Positions 1 through 9,447 of a stretch of DNA of 64,000 bases are shown here, in pieces. The notes beneath the pieces are model-generated. The model was not told the DNA's origin, made no database searches, and saw only the letters and a program-made list of their open reading frames with translations. Origin of the DNA: Pseudomonas sp. ANT_H12B. Its GTDB lineage: Bacteria > Pseudomonadota > Gammaproteobacteria > Pseudomonadales > Pseudomonadaceae. A program made the position numbers and the translations under genes. Location of the stretch: positions 62,001 to 126,000 of the forward strand of contig NZ_VOBI01000014.1 in assembly GCF_008369325.1 (NCBI RefSeq). Direction: 5' to 3'. Each line of letters begins with the position of its first letter. The stretch's first letter is position 1.

Positions 1-502
1 GCTTGGACTGCTTGTTGTTCTGCCACTCAGACACATTGATCCGTGCCGCCAGGTGCAGTTGGCCCAGATCCAGGTGCCGGGACGGGGTCACGTCCAGCTG
101 ATCGGTCACTGCAACGCCTTCACTGTGGTGCAGGAGGGCGATCGCCAGGTAATCGGTCATGCCCTGCTGATAATGCGCAAACAGCACGTGGCCGCCCACA
201 GAGAGGTTCGACTCTTCCATCAGCTTTTGCAGATGTTCAACCGCCACCCGGCTGAACGCCGTGAAATCCTTGCCACCCTCGAGGTACTCCTTCAGCCAGC
301 CGCTGAACGGATGCGCCCCGGACTCGGCATGGAAGAAACCCCAGGCCTTGCCTTGTTTGGCGTTGTAGCTCTCGTTGAGGTCGGCAAGCATGTACTCGAT
401 CGCGCTCGACTCCGCCAATTCGGAGTCGCGAGCATGGAGAACCGCAGGTGTGCCGTCGGGTTTTTTGTCGATCAGGTGGACGATGCAATGACGGATCGGC
501 AT
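1..502 (-). CDS. ndpA: Nucleoid-associated protein NdpA/YejK, C-terminal part beyond the window
   Basis: The reverse strand reads open from an ATG at 502 to the window edge (167 codons), starting MPIRHCIVHLIDKKPDG. The segments around NAKQGKAWGFF and the N-terminal HCIVHLIDK pattern are those of the 37 kDa nucleoid-associated protein family (YejK/NdpA), which binds DNA and accompanies the chromosome. The protein is partial only because the window ends; about half of the usual 335 residues is visible. It is divergent from hupN, an arrangement I recall for Pseudomonas putida too, so two nucleoid proteins share one upstream region. No internal stop or frameshift is seen. Confidence 0.9.
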   Translation of the reverse strand, partial: MPIRHCIVHLIDKKPDGTPAVLHARDSELAESSAIEYMLADLNESYNAKQGKAWGFFHAESGAHPFSGWLKEYLEGGKDFTAFSRVAVEHLQKLMEESNLSVGGHVLFAHYQQGMTDYLAIALLHHSEGVAVTDQLDVTPSRHLDLGQLHLAARINVSEWQNNKQSK

Positions 503-897
503 GGGCTTCTCGGCTGATTGAAGTGAGGAGGGCGTGCTCCCCGAAAAAGCGCCCAGTGTACCGCAACCATTGGTTTTGGCGCGTCATGAAGGGCAAATCC
601 CGGGAGCGAAGCGGCTCTTATGCAGTTTTTTCCCGATTTAGAGCAATAAAGCTGACCAAATGGGTAGCTAGAGGCGGATATTTCCCCGTCTCTGTGCTAG
701 TTTTGCCCGGTCTTACGCGAAGTCACTGCGTTAAGCGTGCATTCAGCATTTGTCAGGTCGAACCAAACCCTGATTTCGGTATCTATAACCCCGACTCGTC
801 GCGGTTATGGCCGAGGGTGCCAGATCCAGAAGATCGGGCTCGATGGCTGACACTGCACTCTGCAATCCATATGAATTTGATAGGGAAGGAACACTAC
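503..897. other. Divergent ndpA-hupN intergenic region
   Basis: This stretch of about 395 bases holds the divergent upstream regions. I see no convincing gene. A strong Shine-Dalgarno (AGGGAAGGA, about 885-893) precedes hupN. A possible -10 (TATAAC, about 783-788) lies upstream, but no clear -35 could be assigned. Confidence 0.5.
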
Positions 898-1179
898 ATG
901 GCTCTTACTAAAGACCAACTGATCGCCGACATCGCTGAAGCTATCGACGCGCCAAAAACCACCGCGCGTAACGCTCTTGACCAACTGGGCCAAATCGTTG
1001 CCGATCAGCTGGAAAACGGCGGCGAAATCACTCTGCCAGGTATCGGCAAACTGAAAGTGACTGAGCGTCCTGCCCGTACCGGCCGCAACCCTTCGACTGG
1101 CGCTGCCATCGAAATCGCTGCCAAGAAAGTTATCAAGCTGGTTGTGGCCAAAGGCCTGACTGACGCTGTTAACAAGTAA
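898..1179 (+). CDS. hupN: HU family DNA-binding protein
   Basis: A 93-residue protein of the HU/IHF family, which dimerises and bends DNA non-specifically to compact the nucleoid. It shows the typical N-terminal helices (MALTKDQLIADIAEAI) and the beta-arm region with the GIGKLKVTERPARTGRNPSTG segment that contacts the minor groove. The start is fixed by a very strong Shine-Dalgarno (AGGGAAGGA) 7 bases upstream. Pseudomonas carries hupA, hupB and hupN; the neighbouring ndpA and valS/rlmF point to the hupN locus, but the assignment among paralogues rests on context. A rho-independent terminator follows immediately, so it is likely monocistronic. Confidence 0.88.
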   Translation: MALTKDQLIADIAEAIDAPKTTARNALDQLGQIVADQLENGGEITLPGIGKLKVTERPARTGRNPSTGAAIEIAAKKVIKLVVAKGLTDAVNK

Positions 1180-1187
1180 GACGCAGT

Positions 1188-1229
1188 AAAAAAAGCCGTG
1201 CTCCGGAGTGATCCGGGCACGGCTTTTTT
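1188..1229 (+). terminator. Rho-independent terminator of hupN
   Basis: The stem AAAAGCCGTGC / GCACGGCTTTT with an inner CCGG-rich loop is followed by a T-run, 9 bases after the hupN stop codon. Confidence 0.9.
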
Positions 1230-1264
1230 GTGTCTGCGATTTACAACAAACACCGCTAAACCAA

Positions 1265-1354
1265 TGTGGGAGCGAGCCTGCTCGCGATGGCTGCGTGTCA
1301 GTTAACGATGATGTCGACTGATACACCGCCATCGCGAGCAGGCTCACTCCCACA
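1265..1354. repeat. REPIN (inverted REP pair)
   Basis: TGTGGGAGCGAGCCTGCTCG on the left is repeated inverted on the right (near 1331-1354), separated by about 40 non-conserved bases. This is the standard Pseudomonas REP doublet. It sits between the convergent hupN and rlmF. Confidence 0.9.
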
Positions 1355-1377
1355 GTTGATTTGTGTCGGTCAGTGAC

Positions 1378-2400
1378 TCAGCTCTTGCGAGCCCAGCGCT
1401 CACGCCACACCTGCTGTTCGGACTTGGTCTGGAAGGTCCAGGCGACGAAACGGCTTTGCTTCTGCCCCTGGGACATTTCCACCACCTGGCTTTCCAGTAC
1501 GCCGGCCTTTTTCAGCGCGGTCTGGATCGCCGGCAGGTTCGAAGCTTTCGAGACCAGAGTGCTGAACCACAGTACTTTGTGCTGAAAATGCGCGCTCTCG
1601 GCGATCAGCTGCGTCACAAACCGTGCTTCGCCACCTTCACACCACAGTTCCGCCGACTGACCGCCAAAGTTCAGCACCGGCAGTTTACGTTTCGGGTCGG
1701 CACGGCCCAAGGCGCGCCATTTACGCTCGCTGCCCTTGGTAGCTTCATCCATCGAGGCGTGGAACGGCGGGTTACACATGGTCAGGTCAAAACGTTCACC
1801 GGGTTCAAGCAGGCCCAGCAGAATGTGCTTGGGATTGCTTTGCAGGCGCAACTGGATGGCTTTGTTCAGCCCGTTGGACTGCACGATGGCTTTGGCGGCG
1901 GCCACCGCTGTCGGGTCGATTTCCGAGCCGAGGAAGTGCCAGCGGTAGTCGCTGTAACCGATCAACGGATAGACGCAGTTGGCGCCCATGCCGATATCGA
2001 GCACCTTGACCGGCGCACCGCGAGGGATCTCGCCATCGTTGACGCTGGCCAGCAGGTCGGCCAGGAAGTGCACGTAGTCGGCACGGCCCGGAACCGGTGG
2101 GCACAGGTAGTCGGCCGGGATGTCCCAGTGGGCCACGCCGTAGAACGACTTGAGCAACGCACGGTTGAACACCCGCACTGCGTCCGGGCTGGCGAAGTCG
2201 ATGCTTTCCTTGCCGTACGGGTTGATGATCACGAACTTCGCCAGTTCCGGCGTGGTTTTGATCAGCGCCGGGAAGTCGTAGCGACCCTGATGGCGATTGC
2301 GCGGGTGCAGGCTGGCCTTCTCGCGCGGTTCCACGGCTTTGGCCGGGGTGGCGGAGTCAGGCTTCTTGCGCGCAGGGCGGGGGGTGCGGGGGGCGTTCAT
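1378..2400 (-). CDS. rlmF: 23S rRNA (adenine-1618 N6)-methyltransferase
   Basis: A 340-residue SAM-dependent methyltransferase that modifies A1618 of 23S rRNA in the cytoplasm. The SAM-binding glycine loop is VLDIGMGANCVYPL and the catalytic motif of amino-methyltransferases is CNPPFH. The N-terminal segment LHPRNRHQGRYDFPAL is characteristic of RlmF. A proline/lysine-rich leader of about 30 residues (MNAPRTPRPARKK) is typical of the gamma-proteobacterial proteins. The start is an ATG. It lies between two REPINs and appears to be its own transcription unit, on the same strand as valS upstream. Confidence 0.93.
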   Translation of the reverse strand: MNAPRTPRPARKKPDSATPAKAVEPREKASLHPRNRHQGRYDFPALIKTTPELAKFVIINPYGKESIDFASPDAVRVFNRALLKSFYGVAHWDIPADYLCPPVPGRADYVHFLADLLASVNDGEIPRGAPVKVLDIGMGANCVYPLIGYSDYRWHFLGSEIDPTAVAAAKAIVQSNGLNKAIQLRLQSNPKHILLGLLEPGERFDLTMCNPPFHASMDEATKGSERKWRALGRADPKRKLPVLNFGGQSAELWCEGGEARFVTQLIAESAHFQHKVLWFSTLVSKASNLPAIQTALKKAGVLESQVVEMSQGQKQSRFVAWTFQTKSEQQVWRERWARKS

Positions 2401-2493
2401 GGGCGTGGTCGATTCGGGTATGGCTAAAAGTGGCGGGTATTGTCACACATCCAGGCGTTGTGAACCCAATTGTGACAAACAGCGCAATCCCCC

Positions 2494-2584
2494 TGTGGGA
2501 GCGAGCCTGCTCGCGATGGCGGCGAAACAGGCGACATCAATGTTGAATGTTATGGCCTCATCGCGAGCAGGCTCGCTCCCACAA
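2494..2584. repeat. REPIN (inverted REP pair)
   Basis: GTGGGAGCGAGCCTGCTCGC and its inverted copy flank a roughly 40-base spacer. It belongs to the same family as the element at 1265-1354 and lies between valS and rlmF. Confidence 0.9.
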
Positions 2585-2617
2585 GGGATTTGTGGTGTAG
2601 GGGGGAAAGTGATGGGC

Positions 2618-2646
2618 ACAAAAAAGGAGGCCGTTGCGGGCCTCCC
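2618..2646 (-). terminator. Rho-independent terminator of valS
   Basis: On the minus strand GGAGGCC...GGCCTCC is followed by TTTTTT, 21 bases beyond the valS stop codon. Confidence 0.85.
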
Positions 2647-2666
2647 TGTTTCATTGCGATTTACAG

Positions 2667-5513
2667 TTACAAACTGGCAATCCGCGCATGCTGCTCGGCC
2701 AACTTGCCCAAAGCCTGTTCTGCTTCAGCCAGTTTGGCGCGTTCCTTCTCGATGACTTCGGCCGGGGCCTTGTCGACGAAACCGGCGTTGGACAGCTTGC
2801 CGCCCACGCGCTGAACTTCGCCCTGCAGACGCAGGATTTCCTTGTCCAGACGCGCCAGCTCGGCGTCTTTGTCGATCAGGCCGGCCATTGGCACCAGCAC
2901 TTCCATCTCGCCCACCAGCGCGGTAGCGGACAGCGGTGCTTCTTCGCCAGCAGCCAACACGGTGATCGATTCGAGGCGAGCGAGTTTCTTCAGCAGGGCT
3001 TCGTTCTCGGTGAGACGACGCTGATCTTCGGCACTGACGTTTTTCAGGAACAGGTTCAGCGGCTTGCCCGGACCGATGTTCATTTCGCCACGGATGTTGC
3101 GCGTGCCGAGCATCAGTTCCTTGAGCCATTCGATGTCGTTCTCGGCGGCCGGATCGATGCGCTCATCATTGGCCACTGGCCAAGGCTGCAGCATGATCGT
3201 CTTGCCTTCGATACCGGCCAGCGGCGCGACGCGCTGCCAGATTTCTTCGGTGATGAACGGCATGAACGGGTGAGCCAGGCGCAAAGCGACTTCCAGCACT
3301 CGAACCAGCGTGCGACGGGTGCCGCGCTGACGTTCGACCGGCGCGTTTTCGTCCCATAGCACAGGCTTGGAGAGTTCCAGGTACCAGTCGCAATACTGGT
3401 TCCAGATGAACTCGTACAAGGCTTGTGCGGCCAGGTCGAAACGGAACTGATCCAGTTGACGGGTCACTTCGGCTTCGGTGCGTTGCAGCTGCGAGATGAT
3501 CCAGCGATCCGCCAGTGACAGCTCGTAGGCTTCGCCGTTCTGGCCGCAGTCTTCGCCCTTGTCCAGCACGTAGCGCGCGGCGTTCCAGATCTTGTTGCAG
3601 AAGTTGCGATAGCCTTCGACACGGCCCATGTCGAACTTGATGTCGCGACCGGTGGACGCCAGCGAGCAGAAGGTAAAGCGCAGGGCGTCGGTGCCGTAGC
3701 TGGCGATGCCGTCGGCGAATTCGTCGCGGGTCTGCTTCTCGATCTTCTTCGCCAGTTTCGGCTGCATCATGCCGGAGGTGCGTTTCTGCACCAGTTCTTC
3801 CAGCTCGATACCGTCGATGATGTCCAGTGGGTCCAGGACGTTGCCCTTGGACTTGGACATCTTCTGGCCCTGGCCATCACGCACCAGACCGTGAACATAA
3901 ACAGTCTTGAACGGAACCTGCGGCGTGCCGTCTTCGTTCTTCACCAAGTGCATGGTGAGCATGATCATCCGGGCAACCCAGAAGAAAATGATGTCGAAAC
4001 CGGTGACCAAAACGTCGGTGGAGTGGAATTTCTTCAGGAATTCGGTCTGCTCCGGCCAGCCGAGCGTGGAGAACGTCCACAGACCCGAACTGAACCAGGT
4101 GTCGAGAACGTCGTTGTCTTGTTGCAGCGCAACGTCCGGACCGAGGTTGTTCTTGGCACGCACTTCGGCTTCGTCGCGACCGACGTAGACTTTGCCCGAC
4201 TCGTCGTACCAGGCCGGAATCCGGTGGCCCCACCACAGTTGACGGCTGATGCACCAATCCTGGATGTCGCGCATCCACGAGAAGTACATGTTTTCGTATT
4301 GCTTCGGCACGAACTGGATGCGGCCGTCTTCAACGGCAGCAATGGCTGGCTCGGCCAATGGCTTGGTCGACACGTACCACTGGTCGGTCAGCCACGGCTC
4401 GATGATGGTGCCGGAACGGTCGCCTTTCGGCACTTTCAGCGCGTGATCGTTGACGCTGACCAACAGGCCGGCGGCATCGAATGTAGCAACGATTTGCTTG
4501 CGCGCTTCGAAGCGGTCCAGACCGGCGTATTCGGCCGGGATCTTGCCGTCGATGCTTTCGTTCAGGGTGCCATCAAGGTTGAACACCTGGCAGGCCGGCA
4601 ATACAGCGGCGTCCTTGTCGAAGATGTTCAGCAGCGGCAGGTTGTGGCGCTTGCCGACTTCGTAGTCGTTGAAATCGTGGGCCGGGGTGATTTTCACGCA
4701 ACCGGTGCCGAATTCAGGGTCGCAGTAATCGTCGGCGATGATCGGGATGCGGCGGCCAACCAACGGCAGCTCGACAAATTTGCCGATCAGGGCTTGGTAG
4801 CGTTCATCGTTCGGGTTAACGGCCACGGCGGAGTCGCCGAGCATGGTTTCCGGGCGAGTGGTCGCGACGATCAGGTAATCGTTGCCTTCAGCGGTCTTGG
4901 CGCCATCGGCCAGCGGGTATTTCAGGTTCCACAGGAATCCTTTCTCGTCGTGGTTTTCCACTTCGAGGTCGGAAATCGCCGTGTGCAGCTTGGTGTCCCA
5001 ATTGACCAGGCGTTTGCCGCGGTAGATCAGGCCGTCTTCGTGCAGGCGCACGAACGCTTCTTTAACGGCTTCCGAGAGGCCGTCGTCCATGGTGAAGCGC
5101 TCGCGGCTCCAGTCGACGGACGAACCGAGGCGGCGGATCTGACGGCTGATGTTGCCGCCGGACTGGTCCTTCCATTCCCAGACTTTCTCGAGGAATTTCT
5201 CACGACCGAGGTCGTGACGACTCTGGCCCTGGGCTTCGAGTTGACGCTCCACCAGCATTTGCGTGGCGATACCGGCGTGGTCGGTGCCCGGCTGCCACAA
5301 GGTGTTGCGACCCTGCATGCGGCGGAAACGGATCAGGGCGTCCATGATCGCGTTGTTGAAGCCGTGACCCATGTGCAGGCTGCCGGTGACGTTCGGCGGC
5401 GGGATCATGATGGTGTAAGACTCGCCCGCGCCTTGCGGGGCGAAGTAATTCTCTGACTCCCAGGTGTTGTACCAGGAAGTTTCAATGGCGTGCGGCTGGT
5501 AGGTCTTATCCAT
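2667..5513 (-). CDS. valS: Valyl-tRNA synthetase
   Basis: A 948-residue class I aminoacyl-tRNA synthetase that charges tRNA-Val. The HIGH-type signature is PPNVTGSLHMGHGF near residues 38-51, and the KMSKS loop is GQKMSKSKGNVLDP. The CP1 editing domain and the C-terminal arginine/lysine/glutamate coiled coil (from about residue 880) are both present, so the gene looks intact and full length (E. coli ValS is 951 residues). The start ATG is followed directly by DKTYQPHAIETSWY, the usual N-terminus. A terminator follows. The holC-valS order usual in gamma-proteobacteria is absent here, since an MHS transporter lies upstream instead. Confidence 0.98.
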   Translation of the reverse strand: MDKTYQPHAIETSWYNTWESENYFAPQGAGESYTIMIPPPNVTGSLHMGHGFNNAIMDALIRFRRMQGRNTLWQPGTDHAGIATQMLVERQLEAQGQSRHDLGREKFLEKVWEWKDQSGGNISRQIRRLGSSVDWSRERFTMDDGLSEAVKEAFVRLHEDGLIYRGKRLVNWDTKLHTAISDLEVENHDEKGFLWNLKYPLADGAKTAEGNDYLIVATTRPETMLGDSAVAVNPNDERYQALIGKFVELPLVGRRIPIIADDYCDPEFGTGCVKITPAHDFNDYEVGKRHNLPLLNIFDKDAAVLPACQVFNLDGTLNESIDGKIPAEYAGLDRFEARKQIVATFDAAGLLVSVNDHALKVPKGDRSGTIIEPWLTDQWYVSTKPLAEPAIAAVEDGRIQFVPKQYENMYFSWMRDIQDWCISRQLWWGHRIPAWYDESGKVYVGRDEAEVRAKNNLGPDVALQQDNDVLDTWFSSGLWTFSTLGWPEQTEFLKKFHSTDVLVTGFDIIFFWVARMIMLTMHLVKNEDGTPQVPFKTVYVHGLVRDGQGQKMSKSKGNVLDPLDIIDGIELEELVQKRTSGMMQPKLAKKIEKQTRDEFADGIASYGTDALRFTFCSLASTGRDIKFDMGRVEGYRNFCNKIWNAARYVLDKGEDCGQNGEAYELSLADRWIISQLQRTEAEVTRQLDQFRFDLAAQALYEFIWNQYCDWYLELSKPVLWDENAPVERQRGTRRTLVRVLEVALRLAHPFMPFITEEIWQRVAPLAGIEGKTIMLQPWPVANDERIDPAAENDIEWLKELMLGTRNIRGEMNIGPGKPLNLFLKNVSAEDQRRLTENEALLKKLARLESITVLAAGEEAPLSATALVGEMEVLVPMAGLIDKDAELARLDKEILRLQGEVQRVGGKLSNAGFVDKAPAEVIEKERAKLAEAEQALGKLAEQHARIASL

Positions 5514-5652
5514 GCGCGGCGGGACCCTATTGGCATTTATTCAGGAAAAGCCGGCAAGTATAGCGGGGATGTACCGATGCGCGTAGAGCGAGGTGACAAC
5601 GGGTGGGCGAAAATTGGCGATCGGTTGGCGTTGTGTTTTGCCGGTCAGGACG

Positions 5653-5747
5653 TCATCGCGGGCAAGCCCGGCTCCCACATGACTGATGTCGATCACAAGG
5701 TTGTGGTACGACAAATCATCTGTGGGAGCGAGCTTGCCCGCGATGGC
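5653..5747. repeat. REPIN, variant family (GCGGGCAAGC core)
   Basis: CATCGCGGGCAAGCCCGGCT on the left pairs with GAGCTTGCCCGCGATGGC on the right across a spacer of about 50 bases. The core differs from the TGCTCGCGA core of the elements at 1265 and 2494. It lies between valS and the transporter gene. Confidence 0.85.
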
Positions 5748-5753
5748 GATCTA

Positions 5754-7070
5754 TCAGGCAATCCGATTCAAATCGCTATGACGGGTTTCCTTCAGGCACA
5801 GCACCGCTATCAAACTGAGCAGCGCCGCCCCGGATACATACCCGCCGACATAACTCAAACCTCCCATGGCCACCAGTTTCTGCGCGAAGAACGGTGCCGC
5901 CGAGGCCCCGACAATACCGCCCAGATTGTAGGCCGCCGATGCGCCGGTATAACGCACGCGGGTTGGAAACAGCTCCGGCAGCAGCGCGCCCATGGGCGCA
6001 AACGTGACGCCCATCAGGAACAGTTCGATGCACAAGAACAGCGCCACACCCCACGTTGAACCTTGGGTCAGCAGCGGCTCCATCAGGAACCCGGACAGAA
6101 TCGCCAGTACGCCCCCGATGATCAGCACCGGTTTACGCCCGTAACGGTCACTGGCCCATGCCGACAGGGGGGTGGCAGCGGCCATGAACAGTACGGCGAA
6201 GCACAACAGTGCGAGGAAAGTTTCGCGGGTGTAGCCGAGGGTCGATACGCCATAGCTCAGCGAAAACACCGTGGAGATGTAGAACAGCGCGTAGCACACC
6301 ACCATCGAGCCGGCGCCCAGCAGCATCGGCGCCCAGTACTGGCTGAGCAGCTCGACCAGCGGGATCTTCACCCGTTCCTGGCGAGCCATCGCGTTGGCGA
6401 AGACCGGTGTTTCGTGGAGCTTGAGGCGTACGTACAGGCCCACCATCACCAGCGCGGCACTGAGCAGGAATGGGATCCTCCAGCCCCACGAGCGGAACTG
6501 TTCATCGTCCAGGGTCATTGCCAGGGTCAGGAACAGGCCGTTGGCCGCGAGAAAACCGATTGAAGGGCCGAGCTGCGGGAACATGCCGAACCAGGCGCGT
6601 TTGCCCTTGGGCGCATTCTCCGTCGCCAGCAATGCCGCGCCGCCCCATTCACCGCCCAGTCCCAGGCCTTGGCCGAAGCGCAGAACGCAGAGCAGGATCG
6701 GCGCCCAGGCGCCAATGCTGTCGTAGCCGGGCAGCACGCCGATCAGCGTTGTACAGACGCCCATCAGCAGCAGGGAGGCGACCAGTGTCGATTTGCGTCC
6801 GATGCGATCACCGAAGTGGCCAAACAGCGCCGAACCCAGTGGTCGCGCGAGGAAGGCGATACCAAAGGTGAGGAACGCCGAGAGCATCTGGGCAGTGCCG
6901 GAGGTCTGGGGAAAGAACACCGGGCCGATTACCAGCGCGGCCGCTGTGGCGTAGACGTAGAAGTCGTAAAACTCGATGGCGGTGCCAATGAAACTCGCGG
7001 TGGCCACTCGTGTGGCGGAGTTCGTCGGTTGCGCAGGCGTGGTTTCGGTATAAGTCGTGCTGGTCGTCAT
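5754..7070 (-). CDS. MFS transporter, metabolite:H+ symporter (MHS) family
   Basis: A predicted 438-residue inner-membrane protein with about 12 hydrophobic segments. The MFS loop 2-3 signature is present as GHFGDRIGRKSTL, with the repeat-half copy SDRYGRKPVLI. The opening FIGTAIEFYDFYVYATAAALV and the GLGLGGEWGGAALL segment are hallmarks of the MHS subfamily (KgtP, ShiA and ProP relatives), which import organic acids or osmolytes with protons. The substrate cannot be told. A longer start at 7091 exists, but the ATG at 7070 has the better-spaced Shine-Dalgarno (AGGG). It stands alone between valS and the yfjD-like gene. Confidence 0.85.
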   Translation of the reverse strand: MTTSTTYTETTPAQPTNSATRVATASFIGTAIEFYDFYVYATAAALVIGPVFFPQTSGTAQMLSAFLTFGIAFLARPLGSALFGHFGDRIGRKSTLVASLLLMGVCTTLIGVLPGYDSIGAWAPILLCVLRFGQGLGLGGEWGGAALLATENAPKGKRAWFGMFPQLGPSIGFLAANGLFLTLAMTLDDEQFRSWGWRIPFLLSAALVMVGLYVRLKLHETPVFANAMARQERVKIPLVELLSQYWAPMLLGAGSMVVCYALFYISTVFSLSYGVSTLGYTRETFLALLCFAVLFMAAATPLSAWASDRYGRKPVLIIGGVLAILSGFLMEPLLTQGSTWGVALFLCIELFLMGVTFAPMGALLPELFPTRVRYTGASAAYNLGGIVGASAAPFFAQKLVAMGGLSYVGGYVSGAALLSLIAVLCLKETRHSDLNRIA

Positions 7071-7273
7071 GCGGTTATCCCTGACAGTCATGTGCCCCAG
7101 TGGAGCGAATTATTATGGTCGAACACCCAGGGATGTGGGTTTAACGCAGGGTGCGGGTAGCACGAGGGTAGGGCGGTGCTTGGGTAAGCGGCTCGATTAT
7201 AGGAAGGCGGCTATCGATTCAACAAGGGGCAACATCTTCGTCTCGACGCTGACTTTGTAGCAGGATCGGTGTA

Positions 7274-8509
7274 TTAACGGATGGCCGGGACGGCGCTGTT
7301 ATGCCAGATCAGCACCCGGGTGACCCGATTGTCTTCCGTCTCCAGAATCTCCAGCCGATATCGGCCGATCTTCAGGCACACCGCACTTTCCGGAATCGTT
7401 TCCAGCGCTTCGGTCACCAGGCCGTTGAGGGTTTTCGGGCCGTCGCTGGGCAGGTGCCAGCCGAGACTCTTGTTCAGGTCGCGTATTGACGCGGCGCCAT
7501 CGATCACCAGTCGCCCGTCGGCCTGCGGATGGATATGCGGGTTGTCCAGGCTGTGCTGGCTTTCGAACTCGCCGACGATTTCTTCGAGAATGTCTTCCAG
7601 GGTCACGATACCGAGCACTTCGCCGTACTCGTCGACCACCATGCCCAGGCGTCGCTGCTGTTTGTGGAAGTTCAGCAGTTGCAATTGCAGCGGGGTGCTT
7701 TCCGGCACGAAGTACGGTTCGTGACTGGCTGCCAGCAGGGCCTCCATGGTCAGGTTCGCATCGGCCAGCAAGTGGCGGATCTGGCGGGTGTTGAGTACCG
7801 CTTCGACCTGGTTGATGTCGCTGTGGAACACCGGCAGGCGCGTGCGTTTGTTGTGGCGCAGTTGTTCGATGATGTCTGGCAGGGAGTCGTCGAGGTTGAT
7901 CCCGTCGACGTCACTGCGCGGCACAAGAATGTCGTTGACCGTAATGTTGTCCAGCGCGTGGATACCCGACAGTGGGTGCGGGCGGCAGACAGTGTGTTCG
8001 TGATCGTCGTGTCGATCTATCGGTACCTCGTCTTCGCTCTTTTGCACCACTTTGGGCTTGCGGGCGAACGGTCGCATCAGTAACAAACTGATGCCATTGA
8101 GCAGCCAGGCGGCGGGGTAGAGGATTTTTAACGGCACACGAAGCAGGGTGTTGCCCAAGGCCAGAATTGCATCCGGATAGCGGACGGCAAGGGTGCGCGG
8201 CAGGTAGTCGGCGAACACCAGCAGAATGGCGCCAGCCCCGACACAAGCGAGCCATGGGCCGTTTTCGGCCCAGGTGAAAATCGCCAGCAAAGTGCTGATG
8301 ACCACCACCAGTGCGCGACACAGGGTATTGCACAGGATCAAGCTGTTGAGCGGGAAGCTCAGCTTCGCCACCGGTTTATCGCTCGAGCGCGAGGCGGTGC
8401 GCTGGGCCAGCAAGTACTGTTGCGCAGCTTCGATGGCGGTAAACAGCCCCGACCATAGAATCAGCAGGGCCACTACCGCGAGCATCGGCCCTATGGGCAA
8501 GTCGTCCAT
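7274..8509 (-). CDS. HlyC/CorC-type transporter (DUF21-CBS-CorC), YfjD-like
   Basis: A 411-residue protein starting with the DUF21 membrane domain (about residues 1-150, four hydrophobic segments). Paired CBS domains follow (about 190-315; DGINLDDSLPDIIEQLRHNKRTRLPVF and VVDEYGEVLGIVTLEDILEEIVGEF), then a C-terminal transporter-associated domain. Relatives (CorB/YfjD, CNNM) act in magnesium or cobalt efflux or resistance at the inner membrane. It begins 12 bases downstream of the stop of the ypjD-like gene, so the two are probably one operon. The same pair sits beside ffh in E. coli (ypjD, yfjD), which supports orthology. Confidence 0.88.
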   Translation of the reverse strand: MDDLPIGPMLAVVALLILWSGLFTAIEAAQQYLLAQRTASRSSDKPVAKLSFPLNSLILCNTLCRALVVVISTLLAIFTWAENGPWLACVGAGAILLVFADYLPRTLAVRYPDAILALGNTLLRVPLKILYPAAWLLNGISLLLMRPFARKPKVVQKSEDEVPIDRHDDHEHTVCRPHPLSGIHALDNITVNDILVPRSDVDGINLDDSLPDIIEQLRHNKRTRLPVFHSDINQVEAVLNTRQIRHLLADANLTMEALLAASHEPYFVPESTPLQLQLLNFHKQQRRLGMVVDEYGEVLGIVTLEDILEEIVGEFESQHSLDNPHIHPQADGRLVIDGAASIRDLNKSLGWHLPSDGPKTLNGLVTEALETIPESAVCLKIGRYRLEILETEDNRVTRVLIWHNSAVPAIR

Positions 8510-8521
8510 TAATGCCGCCCG

Positions 8522-9334
8522 TCAGATGTGCAGGATGTATTCACGAACCAGTTTGCTGCCGAAATACGCGAGCATCAGCAGGCAGAAACCGGCAAGAGTC
8601 CAGCGAATGGCCTTGTGTCCGCGCCAGCCGAGGCGGTTACGACCCCAGAGCAGTACGCTGAAGACTATCCAGGCCAGGCAGGCCAACAAGGTTTTGTGCA
8701 CCAGGTGCTGCGCGAACAGGTTCTCGACGAACAGCCAGCCGGAAATCAGCGACAGCGACAGCAGGGTCCATCCGGCCCAGAGGAAGCCGAACAGCAGGCT
8801 TTCCATGGTTTGTAGCGGCGGGAAGTTCTTGATCAGTCCGGACGGGTGCTTGTGTTTGAGTTGATGGTCTTGAACCAGCAGCAGCAAGGCCTGGAACACC
8901 GCGATGGTGAACATGCCGTAGGCGAGGATCGACAGCAGGATATGGGCGAGGATGCCCGGTTCTTCGTCGATGATCTGTACCGTTCCGGCGGGGGCGAGCT
9001 GCGCGAGCAGCACGGTGGCGGCACCGAGCGGGAACAGCAATATAAGCAGGTTTTCCACCGGGATCCGCGAGCAGGCCAGCAGCGTCAGGGCAATCACCGC
9101 GGCGGCAATCAGGCTGGCGGCGCTGAAAAAATCCAGGCCCAGACCGATCGGTGTCAGCAGGTGGGTGAACAGGCTGGCGCTGTGAGCCAGCACGGCAAGC
9201 ACGCCGAGCGTGACCAGCAGGCGCTTGTTCGCCTTGGCGCCGGTGGCCAGACGAGTGCTCTGATAGAGGGTCGCAGCGGCATATAAGCAGGCGGCGGCGA
9301 GGGTAGTTAGCAAGCTGGGTGACAAGGGGAGCAT
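8522..9334 (-). CDS. Cytochrome c assembly-type inner membrane protein, YpjD-like
   Basis: A 270-residue multi-spanning membrane protein of the CcmF/CcsA-like cytochrome c assembly family; seven or eight hydrophobic helices are visible. The start is placed at the ATG at 9334 (MLPLSPSLLTTLAAACLYAA), where the first helix begins. The reading frame stays open further upstream, but that part would run into the ffh promoter and has non-membrane composition. The family's role is not firmly known. Location beside ffh and co-orientation with the YfjD-like gene match E. coli ypjD-yfjD. Confidence 0.85.
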   Translation of the reverse strand: MLPLSPSLLTTLAAACLYAAATLYQSTRLATGAKANKRLLVTLGVLAVLAHSASLFTHLLTPIGLGLDFFSAASLIAAAVIALTLLACSRIPVENLLILLFPLGAATVLLAQLAPAGTVQIIDEEPGILAHILLSILAYGMFTIAVFQALLLLVQDHQLKHKHPSGLIKNFPPLQTMESLLFGFLWAGWTLLSLSLISGWLFVENLFAQHLVHKTLLACLAWIVFSVLLWGRNRLGWRGHKAIRWTLAGFCLLMLAYFGSKLVREYILHI

Positions 9335-9441
9335 AAATCCTGTTAGGCAAGCCCGAAAGGCGCTGAGTTTGGCATAGAACCCCCGCAGCACGAAAGGCCA
9401 TGCAACCTGACGACGAGGTGTCCGCCGGACGCAGTCTTCGC

Positions 9442-9447
9442 TATAAT
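9442..9447 (+). promoter_or_regulatory. Putative -10 element upstream of ffh
   Basis: A perfect TATAAT lies about 98 bases before the ffh start. No good -35 is visible at 16-18 bases upstream, so the assignment is tentative. Confidence 0.4.

Noticed and set aside
3891..5456. Long plus-strand frame opposite valS
   Set aside because: Antisense shadow of valS; no motifs.
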